From Pseudomonadota bacterium (GTDB lineage: Bacteria > Pseudomonadota > Alphaproteobacteria > Sphingomonadales > Govanellaceae), in assembly GCA_003577275.1 (NCBI GenBank), contig QEVO01000003.1, positions 186,001 to 250,000 of the forward strand: DNA of 64,000 nt. Reading direction: 5' to 3'. The notes under the pieces were generated by a model that had not been told where the DNA came from, did no database searches, and worked only from the letters and a program-made list of their open reading frames with translations. The translations under genes were made by a program, and so were the position numbers. Below, piece by piece: positions 38,166-48,207 of the stretch. Positions within the stretch are counted from its first letter, which is position 1, and the number at the start of each line of letters is the position of its first letter.

Positions 38166-39581
38166 ATGATGAGCAACGCTGAAAGTTTTGATGTCGTTGT
38201 CATAGGCGCAGGCCCCGGCGGCTACATCGCCGCCATCCGCGCGGCGCAGTTGGGCCTGAAGGTCGCCTGCGTCGAGAAGGACAAGACGCTGGGCGGCACC
38301 TGCCTGAATGTCGGCTGCATTCCCTCCAAGGCGCTGCTGCACGCCTCGGAAGTTTATGAGCACACCTCCCACGGCATCGCCCAGTTCGGCGTCAAGGCGG
38401 AGAACGTCAGTTTTGATCTTGCCGCCATGATGGCGCACAAATCCGGGGTGGTGAAAAGCAACACCGACGGCATCGCTTATCTTTTCAAGAAAAACAAGGT
38501 GGCGCACATCGTCGGCCGCGGCGTCATCGCCGCGCCGGGCGTGGTCGAGGTGACCGCCGGTGACGGCGCTGTTACGAAAATCGCCGCCAAGCATATCGTG
38601 ATCGCCACCGGCTCGGCGCCGGCCAGTCTGCCGGGCGTCGACATCGATGAGGATCGCGTGGTCTCTTCCACCGGCGCGCTGGCGCTGCCGAAAGTTCCAA
38701 AACATCTAGTGGTGATCGGTGCGGGCTACATCGGGCTGGAGCTAGGTTCGGTGTGGCGGCGATTGGGCGCCAAGGTGACGGTGGTGGAATTTCTCGACCG
38801 CATCACGCCGGGCATGGATGGCGAGGTGGCCAAACATTTCGATCGCGTGCTGAGAAAGCAAGGCATGGAGATCATGACCTCGCGCAAGGTGGTGGAGGTG
38901 AAGGCGCAAAAAACCTCCGCCACAGTGATCGTCGAGCCGGTCAAGGGCGGCGATCGTCAGGAAATCCGCTGCGACGTGGTGCTGGTGTCGGTTGGACGCA
39001 AGCCGTTGACCGAGGGCTTAGGGTTGGACAAGATCGGCGTCAAGCTCGACGAGCGCGGGCGGGTTGCCGTCAACGACCGTTTTGAGACCAACGTCAAGGG
39101 CATCTATGCCGTCGGCGACGTCATTCGCGGACCGATGCTGGCGCACAAGGCGGAGGAAGAAGGCGTGGCGGTGGCGGAAATCATCGCCGGCCACAAGGGC
39201 CATGTGAACTATGACGTCATACCCGGCGTGGTCTACACCAATCCGGAGGTCGCCTCCGTCGGCAAGACGGAAGAAGAGCTCAAGGCCGCCAACATTGCCT
39301 ATAACATCGGCAAGTTTCCGTTTCTGGCCAATGGCCGCGCCAAGGCTAACGGCGACACCGAAGGGTTCGTGAAAATCCTTGCCGACGCCAAGACCGACAG
39401 GGTATTGGGCGTGCACATCATCGGCGCCATGGCCGGCACCATGATTGCCGAGGCGGCGCTGGCCATGGCGTTCGGCGCCAGCGCGGAAGACATCGCGCTG
39501 ACCTGCCATGCCCATCCCACCCACCCGGAAGCGATGAAGGAAGCGGCGCTCGCCGTCCACAAGCGCACGCTGAATATGTGA
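38166..39581 (+). CDS. lpdA: Dihydrolipoyl dehydrogenase
   Basis: FAD-dependent E3 of 2-oxoacid dehydrogenases, 471 residues. [10 protein letters not shown] (FAD), redox-active disulfide in [13 protein letters not shown], second nucleotide site [10 protein letters not shown], and the C-terminal catalytic H-A-H-P-T-H-P-E. Two successive ATGs (38166 and 38169) are possible starts. It closes the mdh-suc operon after the intergenic repeat. Confidence 0.97.
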   Translation: MMSNAESFDVVVIGAGPGGYIAAIRAAQLGLKVACVEKDKTLGGTCLNVGCIPSKALLHASEVYEHTSHGIAQFGVKAENVSFDLAAMMAHKSGVVKSNTDGIAYLFKKNKVAHIVGRGVIAAPGVVEVTAGDGAVTKIAAKHIVIATGSAPASLPGVDIDEDRVVSSTGALALPKVPKHLVVIGAGYIGLELGSVWRRLGAKVTVVEFLDRITPGMDGEVAKHFDRVLRKQGMEIMTSRKVVEVKAQKTSATVIVEPVKGGDRQEIRCDVVLVSVGRKPLTEGLGLDKIGVKLDERGRVAVNDRFETNVKGIYAVGDVIRGPMLAHKAEEEGVAVAEIIAGHKGHVNYDVIPGVVYTNPEVASVGKTEEELKAANIAYNIGKFPFLANGRAKANGDTEGFVKILADAKTDRVLGVHIIGAMAGTMIAEAALAMAFGASAEDIALTCHAHPTHPEAMKEAALAVHKRTLNM

Positions 39582-39582
39582 T

Positions 39583-39605
39583 CGCGCCTTCGGTCGCGTT
39601 TTAAA
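39583..39605 (+). terminator. Possible terminator after lpdA
   Basis: CGCGCC-TTC-GGTCGCG stem with one bulge, followed by TTTT. Weak but well placed, 2 bases after the lpdA stop and convergent to marR. Confidence 0.4.
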
Positions 39606-39616
39606 CGCAAACTGCG

Positions 39617-40102
39617 CTAATTGTTTTCAAGCTGGTAGATGCGTTGCAGATATTCAAGAAACTGCTTCAGCTCCGCTTCGGTGAATTGGGCGCGGTAGCG
39701 CGCCTCATGCTGCTCGGTTTTTTCCAAGAGCGTTTTGGCCATTTTGATCCCTTCACGGGTGGCGAAAAGGGCCTGATTGCGCCGGTCTTCGGTTGATCGC
39801 TGGCGGGTCACCAAGCCGGCCTTCTCCAGGCGGTCGATGAGCGCGACCACCGTCGCCTTATCGATTTCCAACTCGCGCGACAGTTCGATTTGAAAGATGC
39901 CAGGATTTTCGATGATCAGGACCAAGATACTCACCTGGCCGGGGCGAAACCCTAAGTTGCCCACGGTCTGGAGGTAGTCGCGGCGCATATGGGAGTGCGC
40001 GCGGCGTACCTGATAGCCGACAAGATTGCGCAGCTCTCCCAGCTTCAGCGTCTGGGCCGGGGTGGCGGCCGCCGTATTTATTTTAGGTTTCTTCTCCATC
40101 AA
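39617..40102 (-). CDS. MarR-family transcriptional regulator
   Basis: 161-residue winged-helix regulator. An N-terminal basic stretch is followed by the dimerisation helix (L-G-Y-Q-V-R-R-A-H-S-H-M-R-R is interrupted by the family's usual pattern), the HTH L-S-R-E-L-E-I-D-K-A-T-V-V-A-L-I-D-R-L-E and the wing D-R-R-N-Q-A-L-F-A-T. The ligand is unknown. It could act on the adjacent transport operon (40237-51132), on itself, or elsewhere. A palindrome overlaps its own -35 box. Confidence 0.93.
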   Translation of the reverse strand: MMEKKPKINTAAATPAQTLKLGELRNLVGYQVRRAHSHMRRDYLQTVGNLGFRPGQVSILVLIIENPGIFQIELSRELEIDKATVVALIDRLEKAGLVTRQRSTEDRRNQALFATREGIKMAKTLLEKTEQHEARYRAQFTEAELKQFLEYLQRIYQLENN

Positions 40103-40158
40103 CCTTCATCCTTCGAGGAACATGAGAGCTTGCTGCGCGCAGGAATTCTCGGATATGG

Positions 40159-40186
40159 ATTGTAATAAAAATCGTTTGCATTGCAA
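40159..40186 (-). promoter_or_regulatory. marR promoter with overlapping palindrome
   Basis: On the minus strand: TTGCAA (40181-40186), 16-base spacer, TACAAT (40159-40164). The -35 box is part of the perfect palindrome TTGCA-T-TGCAA (40176-40186), suggesting autorepression by the MarR protein. The surrounding 40103-40236 gap is AT-rich. Confidence 0.5.
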
Positions 40187-40236
40187 TTAATTTATAATAG
40201 TTTTAAGGCACAGACCGGCTCTCCAAGGCGGGTGAT

Positions 40237-41388
40237 CTACGCGGTTACGACTACCTCATCGCCATCAATGGTGAAACGCGCCGACAACCCCTGGCTCGAC
40301 GTTGCCTCCTCGATATAGCGCACGACTTCCATGAATTTCGGATCGCTACGTGACAGGAGGCGAGGATTCGCCGTGGCGTCGATGAAAGCCGGCAGAAACG
40401 ATGTGCGGACGACGCCGCTCTTGTTGAGCCGGCACGTCACAACCATGGTTTTTTGTGAATCGGGCGGAAAATTATAATTGCTGGAAAAATCAACCTTCCA
40501 GTCGGGATGCAGAACCTGGATCTCGCGAAAACCCTTGCTGTTGGCATGTTCCGGCGTCATCGGCAGGTCAACGGCGAAATTGCAGAGGCTGTAGAAGATC
40601 GGCTTTCCTTTATAAACTTCGACGCCTTTTAGAATGTGGGCGTGGTGACCGAGGATCAGGTCCGCGCCGGCATCAATGGCGGCGTGCGCGACGATGCGTT
40701 GATAGTCGGCAATCACCGCTGGGATGAAATGAATCCCCCAGTGGATGGACATGATCACGACATCGGCGCTGCCTCGGGCGGTTTTGATATCCGCAACGAG
40801 CTGTTCAAGGTCGCCGTCATGGGGGAAGGTGTGGATGCGGCATGGTGTGCCCGGCTGATCGGGTTCGATTGGCTCATAATGCGTCCAGGCCCGCATCGGC
40901 GCGCAGCCGGGCCGGTTCTCCTCGGCCCAGAAATTCATCGGCAGGATGGAAGAATAGGCGAGAAAAGCCACGCGAACCCCGTTTTTCTCGACAATTCGCG
41001 GCTGCCGCGCTTCCGTTATGTTCTGCCCGACGCCAAGCACCGTAAGAGATTCCTCTTGAAGGGCATTAACGGTATCGGAAAAAGCTTCATGTCCCCAATC
41101 CATGCAATGATTGCCGGCAAAGGAGACGATGTTGAACCCCGCCTCCTTCAGCGCCGTCGCCGCCGCGCGCTGAAGGCGGGTGGTATGGCGCACTTGCGGC
41201 AGACGCACGCCGCGCTTGGAGATGTTCGCTTCCAGTTGACAGAAGGCGAAGTCCGCCTGGCGCAAGGTGGGCGCCACTTGCTGGAAGATGGAAAGCGGAT
41301 CCGCCCGTTCCGGCAAGACATCGCCAACGGCATAAAAGAGGATATTGTTGTTCAGGTTGGCGGGCACGCGATTTCCTTTCTCATGCAT
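40237..41388 (-). CDS. CapA-family metallophosphatase-like protein
   Basis: Protein of the poly-gamma-glutamate synthesis CapA/PGA_cap family, a calcineurin-like fold. About 383 residues from the ATG at 41388, overlapping the upstream ABC ATPase by 8 bases. Motifs: A-V-G-D-V-L near the N-terminus (metal Asp), N-H-C-M-D-W-G-H-E-A, S-I-H-W-G and G-H-H-A-H-I-L-K-G (metal histidines). No signal peptide is seen, so it may be cytoplasmic. As last gene of a transport operon it may hydrolyse an imported compound rather than make capsule; that is inference. Confidence 0.85.
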   Translation of the reverse strand: MHEKGNRVPANLNNNILFYAVGDVLPERADPLSIFQQVAPTLRQADFAFCQLEANISKRGVRLPQVRHTTRLQRAAATALKEAGFNIVSFAGNHCMDWGHEAFSDTVNALQEESLTVLGVGQNITEARQPRIVEKNGVRVAFLAYSSILPMNFWAEENRPGCAPMRAWTHYEPIEPDQPGTPCRIHTFPHDGDLEQLVADIKTARGSADVVIMSIHWGIHFIPAVIADYQRIVAHAAIDAGADLILGHHAHILKGVEVYKGKPIFYSLCNFAVDLPMTPEHANSKGFREIQVLHPDWKVDFSSNYNFPPDSQKTMVVTCRLNKSGVVRTSFLPAFIDATANPRLLSRSDPKFMEVVRYIEEATSSQGLSARFTIDGDEVVVTA

Positions 41389-42355
41389 CAAACAAATGGC
41401 AGGCAACGCTGCGGCCAGGCGACGCCGGTTTCAAGACGGGTGAGCTTTCCTTGCACCGCGGCATCGCCAGGGGGCAGCGGGGATGAAAACGGCAGCCGGT
41501 TGGCGGATTAAGCGGCGACGGCATTTCGCCTTGCAGCGCCTCCAAGCTATGCGGCGCATCTGGATCGCCGGGCAGCGTTGCCGAAAAGAGCGCTCTGGTA
41601 TAAGGGTGAAGCGGTTCGGCGCAAAGCTCGTCCGAGCCGCCCTCTTCCACGACCACGCCCAGATACATGACGGCGATGCGGTTGCTCATGAAGCGGACCG
41701 TGGCAAGGTTGTGCGCCACAAACAGATAGCTCACTCCCATTCGCGCTTGAATATCGGATAGTAGATTAAGTATCTGCGCCTGGATGGATATGTCCTGCGA
41801 CGACACGGGTTCATCAAGAATGATCACTCGCGGACGCGAAATAAGCGCTCGGGCAATGGCGATTCTTTGCCGTTGGCCGCCGCTGAATTCATGGGGGTAT
41901 TTTTGAGCGTCAGAAGGGATAAGCCCGGTGGCGGTAAGCACATCCGCCACCCGCTCTGCAACTTCCGCCTTCTTTAGTTTTTGCGATACGGTGAGGGGCT
42001 CGGCGATAATCCTTCCAACCGTCATGCGCGGATCGAGCGAGGAATAAGGATTCTGGAACACCGGCTGCACGTTGCGGCGAAATCCTTGCCGCTCCTTGCG
42101 ATCGAATGACGCTGTGTCGCGTCCTTCGAACATCACCGCCCCTTCCGTTGGCGTTTCAAGCTGCAATACGAGTCGGCCCAGGGTCGTTTTGCCGCATCCC
42201 GATTCGCCCACCAGTCCCAGCGTCTCATTCGCTCCAAGCTGAATATCAACGCCGTCGACCGCTTTAAGGACGCTCACCGATGTCGCGCCAAGCAGAGGCT
42301 TGCGCAGCCTGAAGTGCTTCTTTAATCCACGAGTCTCGATGAGGGGAGATGTCAT
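41381..42355 (-). CDS. Peptide-type ABC transporter ATPase (OppF/DppF-like)
   Basis: Second ATPase of a dipeptide/oligopeptide/nickel-type importer, 324 residues. Walker A G-E-S-G-C-G-K-T-T-L, signature F-S-G-G-Q-R-Q-R, Walker B V-I-I-L-D-E-P-V-S, and the C-terminal oligo-HPY domain with C-R-F-H-P-R-C-P and further cysteines, which in this family can bind an Fe-S cluster. The ATG at 42355 overlaps the stop of the preceding gene (ATGA). Confidence 0.94.
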   Translation of the reverse strand: MTSPLIETRGLKKHFRLRKPLLGATSVSVLKAVDGVDIQLGANETLGLVGESGCGKTTLGRLVLQLETPTEGAVMFEGRDTASFDRKERQGFRRNVQPVFQNPYSSLDPRMTVGRIIAEPLTVSQKLKKAEVAERVADVLTATGLIPSDAQKYPHEFSGGQRQRIAIARALISRPRVIILDEPVSSQDISIQAQILNLLSDIQARMGVSYLFVAHNLATVRFMSNRIAVMYLGVVVEEGGSDELCAEPLHPYTRALFSATLPGDPDAPHSLEALQGEMPSPLNPPTGCRFHPRCPLAMPRCKESSPVLKPASPGRSVACHLFDA

Positions 42356-43329
42356 GTTGCCTCCCGTGGATACCAGCACCTGATGTCATGGCCCGGTGAA
42401 ATTATTTGCCGCTCCGGCATCTGCATGAAACAAGTCGACTGCGCCTGCGCGCAGCGCGGCGCGAATTTGCAGCCCGATGGCAAGTCGTTCAATCTCGGCG
42501 GCGCGCCGTCGATGGTTGGCAGGTGGCCACGCGGATGATCAAGCTTCGGCATGCTCGCCAACAGGGCCGCCGTGTACCAGTGACGCGGTCGGTGGAAAAT
42601 CTCCCTCACCGGCGCGGTCTCGACGATGCTGCCCGCATACATGACGGCGACCCGGTCGCACATTCGCGCCACCACGCCAAAGTCATGAGTAATGAGGATC
42701 AAGGACATGCCGTGGGCGGCGCGCAGGTCCTTTAGAAGCTGGAGATACTGCGCCTGCAAGGTGACGTCGAGGGATGTGGTCGGCTCGTCGGCAATGAGCA
42801 GTCGTGGCCGCGACGCCAGCGCGATGGCCCCAACGACGCGCTGGCGCATCCCGCCGCTGATCTGATGCGGGTAGCTGTCGACCCGGGTTTCAGGGGCGGC
42901 GATCCGCACCTGACGCAGCGCCTCGATGGCAGCGCTTCGGGCATTCTGCGCGCCGGTTTTTTTGTGGGCAAGGATGGCCTCTTCGATCTGCGCGCCCAGC
43001 GTGAATACCGGATTGAGTGAGGTCATCGGATCCTGCAGAATCATCGAAATCTCGCCGCCGCGTATCGATCGCATCTCGCGTTCGCTCAGCGTCAGAAGGT
43101 TGCGGCCTTCAAACAGAATCCGGCCCGCTATCAATGGATTTCGCGCAGCGGGCACAAGCCGCAGGATCGACAGGCCGAGCGTCGATTTCCCGGAGCCGGA
43201 TTCGCCAACGATGCCCAGCGTCTCGTTCTCGTCGACATGGAGCGACACCTCGTCAATGGCGCGAAAGACCTGTCCTTGCGATCGGAAATAGGTCTTAAGA
43301 TTTTCGACTTCCAGCAGTCTTTTCGCCAT
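42352..43329 (-). CDS. Peptide-type ABC transporter ATPase (OppD/DppD-like)
   Basis: First ATPase of the importer, about 325 residues from the ATG at 43329. Walker [11 protein letters not shown], signature I-S-G-G-M-R-Q-R, Walker [10 protein letters not shown] and the C-terminal region [12 protein letters not shown] 30 bases upstream is an alternative start. It partners with the next ATPase as a heterodimer. Confidence 0.94.
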   Translation of the reverse strand: MAKRLLEVENLKTYFRSQGQVFRAIDEVSLHVDENETLGIVGESGSGKSTLGLSILRLVPAARNPLIAGRILFEGRNLLTLSEREMRSIRGGEISMILQDPMTSLNPVFTLGAQIEEAILAHKKTGAQNARSAAIEALRQVRIAAPETRVDSYPHQISGGMRQRVVGAIALASRPRLLIADEPTTSLDVTLQAQYLQLLKDLRAAHGMSLILITHDFGVVARMCDRVAVMYAGSIVETAPVREIFHRPRHWYTAALLASMPKLDHPRGHLPTIDGAPPRLNDLPSGCKFAPRCAQAQSTCFMQMPERQIISPGHDIRCWYPREAT

Positions 43330-43369
43330 GTCTTTGTCTCGTTTCCGAGGTGCGTTCAACAGTTCAAGC

Positions 43370-44221
43370 TCAATGGCCGCCCGGCCGTCGCGCCAGTTCC
43401 GGGTTCAAGGTTTCGGCAAGCGCGTCGCCCAGCATGTTCATGGCGAGCACGGTGACCAGGATCGCCAAACCGGGAATGACGCACAGCCAGGGTTCCGATA
43501 CGATATAGGAGCGCCCTTCGGCGATCATCGATCCCCAAGCCGGAGTCGGCGGCGGCACACCGACGCCAAGAAAGCTTAAGGACGCCTCGATGATGATCAC
43601 GGTGCCGACTTGCAAGGTGGCAAGCACGATCAATGGTCCCGCCACGTTCGGCGCGATATGGCGGATCATGATGGCGATGGGGTGAAGGCCGGCGGTCCGC
43701 GCCAGATCGATGAACTCGCTGTTCTTGATTTTCAAGGTTTCGCTGCGCGCCATGCGCGCGAACTGCGACCATAACACCAGGCTGATGATGATGACGATGT
43801 TGCCGAAGTCCGGCCCGAACACCACGCCGAAGAGGAGGGCGATGAGAATGATCGGCAAGGATAGCGCCAGATCGACAAGGCGCATCAACAACGCTTCCGT
43901 GAGGCCGCCGACATAGCCGGCCACGATGCCCAGCGCGGAGCCGATGGATCCGGCAATGAGCAGGGCGAGCGCCACCACCGAAAGGGAGATCTTGGCGCCA
44001 TGGATGAGGCGGCTTAGGACATCGCGGCCCATGCGATCGGTGCCGAGAAGGTGCGCCATGTCGCCGTTCGCCTCCCAGGCCGGCGGCAGCAGCCGCGTCT
44101 CCAGCGATCCCGCCAGCGGATCGAAGGGGGCAAGCGCCGGCGCAAGCAGCGCGACGCACACCATGAAAAGCGATACCGCTCCCGGAATGACGATCGCTGG
44201 ATTGCGAAACATGCTCAACAC
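43370..44221 (-). CDS. Peptide-type ABC transporter permease (DppC-like)
   Basis: Inner membrane permease, 283 residues, about six transmembrane helices; L-G-T-D-R-M-G-R-D-V-L-S-R near residue 60 is the DppC signature, and the EAA loop is E-A-S-L-S-F-L-G-V-G-V-P. A GTG start at 44221 is favoured, with GGAG 8 bases upstream; the in-frame ATG at 44212 is an alternative. Confidence 0.93.
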   Translation of the reverse strand: MLSMFRNPAIVIPGAVSLFMVCVALLAPALAPFDPLAGSLETRLLPPAWEANGDMAHLLGTDRMGRDVLSRLIHGAKISLSVVALALLIAGSIGSALGIVAGYVGGLTEALLMRLVDLALSLPIILIALLFGVVFGPDFGNIVIIISLVLWSQFARMARSETLKIKNSEFIDLARTAGLHPIAIMIRHIAPNVAGPLIVLATLQVGTVIIIEASLSFLGVGVPPPTPAWGSMIAEGRSYIVSEPWLCVIPGLAILVTVLAMNMLGDALAETLNPELARRPGGH

Positions 44222-44248
44222 CCGTATTTCTCCGTCAATGCCATCCGA

Positions 44249-45178
44249 TCATCTCCGCCCATAGCGAATGCGGGGGTCGACCCAGGCATAAAGCAGATCG
44301 ACCACCAGGTTGGCGCCAATAAATAGCGCCGTCATGAACAGGACCACCGCCTGAATAACGGGAAAATCGCGATTCAAAATCGCCTCGTAGGCCAAGCGTC
44401 CGATGCCCGGCCAGGCGAATACGGTTTCGATGACCACTGCGCCGGTGATCATGTTGGCAAAGAAGCTGCCCATGAAGGTTAGAACCGGAATCAGGCTGTT
44501 GCGCAGCGCGTGCTTCCAGATCACGACGGATTCAGGCAGTCCCTTGATGCGCGCCAGCTTGATGTACTCGGCATTGAGGATGTCAACCATGCTGGCGCGC
44601 ACCAGCCGGGTCACCGCCGCAATGGTAAAGAGGCTCATGGTGGCGGCGGGCAAAACGAAGTGGGCGGCGGTTCCATAGCCGGACGTCGGCAGAAGGTGGA
44701 GCCTGACGCTGAATAAGTACATCAGCATGATGCCAAGCCAGAAGATCGGCACCGATTGGCCGATCAACGCCACCAAACGGGCGGCAAAATCCAGCGTCTT
44801 GCCGCGGTGGGTGGCGGCGACGACGCCCAATGGTACGCCGATCAGAAAGGAAATCAGCAGCGCCACGCCGGCCAATTGCAACGATGCGGGAAAGCGCTCG
44901 AGAATCAATTCGGCGGCGGGGCTTTGATCGCCCATGATCGAATTGCCAAGCTCGCCTTTAAAGACATTGACGATAAAGGCGCCGTACTGTTCCACCAGGG
45001 GCTGATCAAGACCGAGTTCCCGCTCAACGCGCGCCTGGTCTTGCGGGGTGGAATAATCGCTGAGCAGCAGCGCCACCGGATCGCCCGTCATGCGGCCCAG
45101 CAGGAACACGACGACGCTCATCAAGAGAAGCGCGACCGCCATTTCGCCGAAGCGTTTTGAGATGAAGCTAAGCATCAT
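44249..45178 (-). CDS. Peptide-type ABC transporter permease (DppB-like)
   Basis: Inner membrane permease, 309 residues, with the N-terminal F-I-S-K-R-F-G-E helix, R-M-T-G-D-P-V in the first periplasmic loop, D-Q-A-R-V-E-R-E-L-G-L-D and the C-terminal R-I-R-Y-G family end. The ATG at 45178 follows GGAAAG; a GTG 30 bases upstream is less likely. Confidence 0.93.
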   Translation of the reverse strand: MMLSFISKRFGEMAVALLLMSVVVFLLGRMTGDPVALLLSDYSTPQDQARVERELGLDQPLVEQYGAFIVNVFKGELGNSIMGDQSPAAELILERFPASLQLAGVALLISFLIGVPLGVVAATHRGKTLDFAARLVALIGQSVPIFWLGIMLMYLFSVRLHLLPTSGYGTAAHFVLPAATMSLFTIAAVTRLVRASMVDILNAEYIKLARIKGLPESVVIWKHALRNSLIPVLTFMGSFFANMITGAVVIETVFAWPGIGRLAYEAILNRDFPVIQAVVLFMTALFIGANLVVDLLYAWVDPRIRYGRR

Positions 45179-45214
45179 CGGCGTCTTTCCGGCAGGATGT
45201 GGCGGCACCGGCGG

Positions 45215-46819
45215 TCATGGCGCGCGCCCGTCGCTAAGGGTGATCTGATCGATATTGGTTACCTGATAGCGGATGAACGGCCAGCGGGCGATGCGCGGGC
45301 CTGACGCCCAAGGATCGTGGGCGATGACGATGAACACGGCGGCGGCCTCATCACGCAAGAATTGTCCCATGTCATGGATCAGCATGCGCCGGCGCGCCGG
45401 GTCCAGCTCCGTGCCGATCCTTTCCAGCCATTGGCCGGTTTGATCGTTGGCGTAGCTGGCAAAGACGCTGGCGGGTGAAAAGCCCGCCTGCAGGCCGGTC
45501 AAGGGGCTGGGGAAGGATAAGCCGCGATGCGTCCACACATAGTCGGTGGCGTTGCCGGTGGTGGACGCCGCCCGCAGCGAGTTCCAATCAACGGGCACGA
45601 TGTTGACCTTGATGCCCACGGCTTGCCAGTAGAGGGCGACCGCTTCGGCGACGATCGGCAATTCGGCGCCCGGCACAGTGGTGAAGGTCTTCAGCGTGAT
45701 ATCAAAGCCATCGGGGTAGCCGGCTTCGGCGAGCAGCCGCCGCGCCTGATCGGGATCATAGGGATAGGTGGCGACATCCCGCCACTCGTCAGCCGGAAAA
45801 TCCGAACTGGCGACCCGACCAAGGCCGTGGAAAATGTGCTTCAGGATCGCCTCTTTGTCGATTGCGTAATTGAGCGCCTGGCGAACCTTCTTCTTCGCCC
45901 AGGGGACTTTCGGATTGTAAAAGCCGGGCAGCGTCTCCACCAGCCCGCCCAGACGCACCACCGGCGACCAGGAATCCTTGAAGAGATGAATGCTGAGCCC
46001 GGCGCGCTTAACGGCGGAAAGAGAATCATAGTTGACGGGAGCCAAGTCCGCCTCGCCGGTATAGAGCATGGCGATCCGCGTCGCCTCCTCGGGTGCCGAT
46101 TTGAAAACGATGGCGTCCATGGCAGGGCGGCCGATCCGCCAATGGGGTTTTGCGGCATCGGCCACCCGCAAGGTGATATTAAGGCCGCGCTTGCGTTCGG
46201 CCAGGGTGAACGGGCCGGTGCCGATGGGATGGGCATTGGCCTTCTGATCGCCGACGGTCTCAATATAGGTCTTCGAAACAATCGAAAGCTGATTGGCGTT
46301 GACGATATAGCCGCGAATGAATTCGATATCGGGCGTATTCAGCGTGATCGTCACTAGGTTTGGCGACGGCGTTGTGACGTCGCGGATCAGCTTGCGCAGC
46401 GATGAGGAAGGCCCGGCAATCGAGCGTGGCCCTATCATCCGTTCGACAGAGTATTTGACGTCCGCCGCGGTGACCTCGCCCCATCCTTCATGGAAAGCAA
46501 TGCCCGGTCTGATCCAGAAGGTATAGCTTCGCCCATCCGCCGACATCTCCCACCGTTCGGCAAGACCGGGAACGAGCGCGTCCGTCACGGGGTCAAGATA
46601 AACCAGATACTCATAGATCGTATCCAGGTAGAATTTTCGATTGCCGCCGCCGTTCCAGGGCAGGAAGGTCTCGTTTTGCAGCGACGCCATGGCGACCACG
46701 AGTTGGCGCCCATCCCGCGCGCCGGCGCTAAGGGAAGGTGAAGGCAAGCCAATCAGACCCATCAGCAAGATGAGCGCCGCCATCTTCAAGCGTCCGATTA
46801 TGGCGGATGTCACAGCCAT
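45215..46819 (-). CDS. Peptide-type ABC substrate-binding protein (SBP family 5)
   Basis: Periplasmic binding protein of 534 residues for the adjacent importer. It has an N-terminal signal sequence (hydrophobic residues about 13-30, ending S-L-S-A), then L-A-E-R-W-E-M-S-A-D-G and the family-5 pattern W-G-E-V-T-A-A-D-V-K-Y-S-V-E. Family members bind peptides, nickel chelates, opines, sugars and other compounds, so the ligand is open. Its ATG overlaps the stop of the MmgE/PrpD gene. Confidence 0.92.
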   Translation of the reverse strand: MAVTSAIIGRLKMAALILLMGLIGLPSPSLSAGARDGRQLVVAMASLQNETFLPWNGGGNRKFYLDTIYEYLVYLDPVTDALVPGLAERWEMSADGRSYTFWIRPGIAFHEGWGEVTAADVKYSVERMIGPRSIAGPSSSLRKLIRDVTTPSPNLVTITLNTPDIEFIRGYIVNANQLSIVSKTYIETVGDQKANAHPIGTGPFTLAERKRGLNITLRVADAAKPHWRIGRPAMDAIVFKSAPEEATRIAMLYTGEADLAPVNYDSLSAVKRAGLSIHLFKDSWSPVVRLGGLVETLPGFYNPKVPWAKKKVRQALNYAIDKEAILKHIFHGLGRVASSDFPADEWRDVATYPYDPDQARRLLAEAGYPDGFDITLKTFTTVPGAELPIVAEAVALYWQAVGIKVNIVPVDWNSLRAASTTGNATDYVWTHRGLSFPSPLTGLQAGFSPASVFASYANDQTGQWLERIGTELDPARRRMLIHDMGQFLRDEAAAVFIVIAHDPWASGPRIARWPFIRYQVTNIDQITLSDGRAP

Positions 46820-48207
46820 CGCATCACGCCTTCCACGGAGCCGGCGTCATCAAGGGTCAGAATGGCCTGCGCCGTCTCGTCCAATTGATCATCGTGCAAA
46901 AAGGCGGCGGCATGGCGCGCGCAGTTCTTGAACTTGCGGATCAGCGCCGCCTCATCCAGCGGGTTCTTCAAGGATCCTTTGGGATGATCGATGCTTTTCC
47001 GGTAGACGTTTCCTCTTAAGGTGCGGATCTCCATGCTCCCGCGTAAGGCGGACGAGGGTTTGGCGTCTTCCTTCACGCGCCAGCGTACCTTACCAGCGAT
47101 GGTCAGCACCTCGGGGTTGGCAAGCGCGCCGTCTACGAACAAATCCAGGTCCACGTGGCCATGGTGAAGCGCCGTGCCGATGACAAAGGGCAAACTGAAC
47201 TTGGCGTCGATGGCGGTCTGCGGTTGGCGTTTTTGCTCGGCCGGCTCGCACAGCATGCGATTGACCGGACTGACCTCGATGACGATGCCGTCAATCATTT
47301 CCGCCGTCACGCCGGTTTCGGCGCGCAGCTGCAACGCGGCGTCGATATAACTATGCGTTCCCCGGCAGGCTGGCCAGGGCTTGAAGCTGACGTCCGCGCC
47401 ATGGAAGGTATGGCCAAGGCCGGCCGTCAGGCGCTCCGGATCCCATTGGCCGCGGGCGTAAAGGGCGAACAGTCCGGCTTGGCCGTCAAACGGCCGGTCG
47501 AATCCCTTAACGCCCCGTGACGCCAGGAGCGCGGCGGTGACGCCGGCGCGGGCGGCGAAAGCGTCGCGCACGGCGCGCACCATGGAATGCGGGCTATAGC
47601 GCAGTTCCATGCTGCAGGTTGCCTGGCACAGGGTGAGCGAATAGGCATCTAGCATCTGCGCCGGCGATAATCCCAGCAGGCGACCGGCGGCCGCCGTGGC
47701 GCCGAACGCGCCCAGAATGGCCGGCGTATACCAGCCGAACTCGGCGGGGTTGGCGACCAGCGCCAATCCTAGGCGGCAAACGAGATCGCTGCCGGTGGCC
47801 ACGGCGGTAAGGAGATCGCGGCCCGACGCGCCCCCCAGCGCCTCCGCCATGGCCAGCGCCGCGGGAATGGTGGCGGCATTGGGATGGGTGAGCGAGGCAT
47901 CGTGGGAATCTTCAAAATCAAGCGCATGAGCCATCGCGCCGTTGGCGAAGGCGGCGGCGGAGGCCGCAACCTTGACGTTGCCAAACCCGATGATGGTGCT
48001 TTGCGCCTTGCCGCCGTCGTCGCGGGCAAGGTCAACGAAGCCGCGGCAGCCTTCGCCGATGCCGCTGGCCCCCAGCGTGACGCCGATGGCGTCGAGGAGC
48101 GACAGCTTGGCCGCGCGCATTGCCGCCGCCGGCAACTGCTCGAAGCTGGTGGTGGCGGTATGCGCACTGATTTCCGCTGACAGGTTGGGCATCCGCTCCT
48201 TACTCAT
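46810..48207 (-). CDS. MmgE/PrpD-family enzyme
   Basis: 465-residue member of the family that includes 2-methylcitrate dehydratase PrpD, cis-aconitate decarboxylase and iminodisuccinate epimerase. Features: L-S-L-L-D-A-I-G-V-T-L, A-N-G-A-M-A-H-A-L-D-F-E-D-S-H and H-P-N-A-A-T-I-P-A-A-L-A, the active-site region. No 2-methylcitrate cycle genes are nearby, so it is probably not PrpD itself. Its place between two transporters suggests that it acts on an imported polycarboxylate-like compound. It overlaps both neighbours by start/stop bases. Confidence 0.9.
   Translation of the reverse strand: MSKERMPNLSAEISAHTATTSFEQLPAAAMRAAKLSLLDAIGVTLGASGIGEGCRGFVDLARDDGGKAQSTIIGFGNVKVAASAAAFANGAMAHALDFEDSHDASLTHPNAATIPAALAMAEALGGASGRDLLTAVATGSDLVCRLGLALVANPAEFGWYTPAILGAFGATAAAGRLLGLSPAQMLDAYSLTLCQATCSMELRYSPHSMVRAVRDAFAARAGVTAALLASRGVKGFDRPFDGQAGLFALYARGQWDPERLTAGLGHTFHGADVSFKPWPACRGTHSYIDAALQLRAETGVTAEMIDGIVIEVSPVNRMLCEPAEQKRQPQTAIDAKFSLPFVIGTALHHGHVDLDLFVDGALANPEVLTIAGKVRWRVKEDAKPSSALRGSMEIRTLRGNVYRKSIDHPKGSLKNPLDEAALIRKFKNCARHAAAFLHDDQLDETAQAILTLDDAGSVEGVMRWL

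Noticed and set aside
40237..41388. CapA as a capsule biosynthesis gene
   Set aside because: No capB/capC partners; it sits at the end of a transport operon, so a capsule role is not supported.
46810..48207. Calling the MmgE/PrpD gene prpD (2-methylcitrate dehydratase)
   Set aside because: No prpB, prpC or prpR genes nearby, and the family has several other activities.
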